NCBI GenBank assembly: GCA_964469055.1
Contig: CAYXXN010000068.1
Span: 1 to 14,316 of the forward strand
Origin: CAYXXN01 sp964469055
GTDB taxonomy: Bacteria; Acidobacteriota; Thermoanaerobaculia; Multivoradales; JAHEKO01
Direction of reading: 5' to 3'
Length of the DNA: 14,316 bases
Shown here: piece after piece, positions 13,955-14,316 of the stretch
Layout of the letters: each line of letters starts with the position of its first letter
Position numbering within the stretch: position 1 is the first letter of the stretch
Notes under the pieces: generated by a model
What the model was told of the DNA's origin: nothing
Databases searched by the model: none
Seen by the model: only the letters and a program-made list of their open reading frames with translations
Translations under genes and position numbers: made by a program

Positions 13955-14316
13955 GGAGGGTCCGCCGCCCGCGGCTCCAGCCTTCGCCGACCCGACGACG
14001 GTCCAGCAACCAACTGTGGCGTGGCCATGACCTCCATCGATGCGCACACCATGATCCCGGACCGCGTCACGGCTCATCCGGCCACGCGAACCGTGCTCGA
14101 ATCGAGGTCCTTACCTCGGCCTTCGGCGTTGGTGAGGGATGATTGAGATGGCTCCACCCTGCGCCCTGCCGGGTCGTCGGGCGCGCCGTGTGGCGGTCGA
14201 TCGGCGCCGGTTGCCTGAACGTTAACCAGACGACGTAGCGCGGCCGGCCCTAGGCCGCGCTGTCGGCGATACCGGGAGGGGGAGGAGCCCGAGAGGGTTC
14301 CCTCGGAGTTCCCAAC
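13955..14316. other. gap of about 360 bp with no supportable gene
   Basis: Nothing here reads as a convincing coding region. A short open frame on the plus strand ending at 14146 has no ribosome binding site and no recognisable product. The stretch contains a 6-bp hairpin CGAGGT/ACCTCG with a CCTT loop (14103-14118) and a larger stem at 14237-14261. It may hold the leader of a gene beyond the right edge; a purine-rich run (14275-14286) occurs there. Confidence 0.5.
14237..14261. repeat. 9-bp perfect GC-rich stem-loop
   Basis: AGCGCGGCC (14237-14245) and GGCCGCGCT (14253-14261) are exact reverse complements around a 7-nt loop. The stem is very stable but has no T run on either side, so it is not a classical intrinsic terminator. 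It may still stop transcription or be a recurring palindromic element of this genome. Confidence 0.5.

Noticed and set aside
10963..14142. 1059-residue open frame on the plus strand across the whole hydrolase gene
   Set aside because: It is antisense to a gene with signal peptide, catalytic motifs, ribosome binding site and promoter. Its composition (many His, Val, Arg, Gly) is that of a GC-rich antisense shadow, with no domain and no start signal. It also runs through the non-coding gap.
14028..14146. short plus-strand open frame of 39 codons near the right end
   Set aside because: No ribosome binding site, no recognisable product, and random open frames of this size are common at this GC content.
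1..14316. CRISPR array, transposon ends or prophage
   Set aside because: I saw no regularly spaced direct repeats, transposase or phage-type genes. The only repeats are coding propeller blades, hexamer tracts and hairpins.

Overview
This is a very GC-rich chromosomal window from a bacterium with an outer envelope. Acidobacteriota, possibly a Thermoanaerobaculia-like lineage, is my best guess. The guess rests on the mix of a DUF4388 protein, tandem PilZ, a TolB-type propeller joined to a CehA/McbA-like metallohydrolase, and a secreted hydrolase ending in a 'DGFESGDTSAW'-type tail. Myxococcota or another deltaproteobacterium-like group is not excluded. I see no phage, transposase, CRISPR or plasmid genes.

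Layout. 1-55: 3' part of tRNA-Lys(UUU). 93-2126 (minus): two unrecognised genes, probably one operon, with more relaxed codon use than the rest. 2313-4222 (plus): a DUF4388 regulator-type gene followed by a membrane-anchored metallopeptidase with a CTGA stop/start overlap. 4229-7455 (minus, read right to left): a tandem-PilZ gene translationally coupled through GTGA to a large exported propeller/PHP-type metallohydrolase. 7525-8379 (plus): a YihY/BrkB membrane protein. 8391-9122 (minus): a family 2 glycosyltransferase. 9184-10350 (plus): a site-2-type intramembrane protease with two CBS domains, overlapping by 20 bp at its 3' end with a convergent DCC1-like thiol oxidoreductase (10331-10765, minus). 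10860-10937: a complete tRNA-Glu(UUC). 10938-11190: a structured non-coding gap. 11191-13893 (minus): a 900-residue secreted alpha/beta hydrolase with a well-formed promoter and ribosome binding site. 13955-14316: no gene that I can support.

How the genes relate. Genes alternate in direction and are tightly packed, with convergent gaps of 6 and 11 bp and three overlaps, so most are small housekeeping or envelope units rather than one pathway. Two units look functionally linked by overlap: DUF4388 plus peptidase, and PilZ (cyclic-di-GMP reception) plus exported metallohydrolase. Several others act at the membrane or outside the cell: the YihY protein, the M50 protease and the secreted hydrolase. 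Ribosome binding sites are clear in front of three minus-strand genes (starts 980, 2126 and 13893). They are absent in front of the genes starting at 7525, 9122 and 9184, where a TAnnnT element instead lies 7-10 nt from the start codon, which suggests very short or absent leaders.

No convincing new multi-gene system is visible. The best candidates for new biology are the unrecognised gene pair beside tRNA-Lys, the PilZ/metallohydrolase pair, and the repeat structures after tRNA-Glu.
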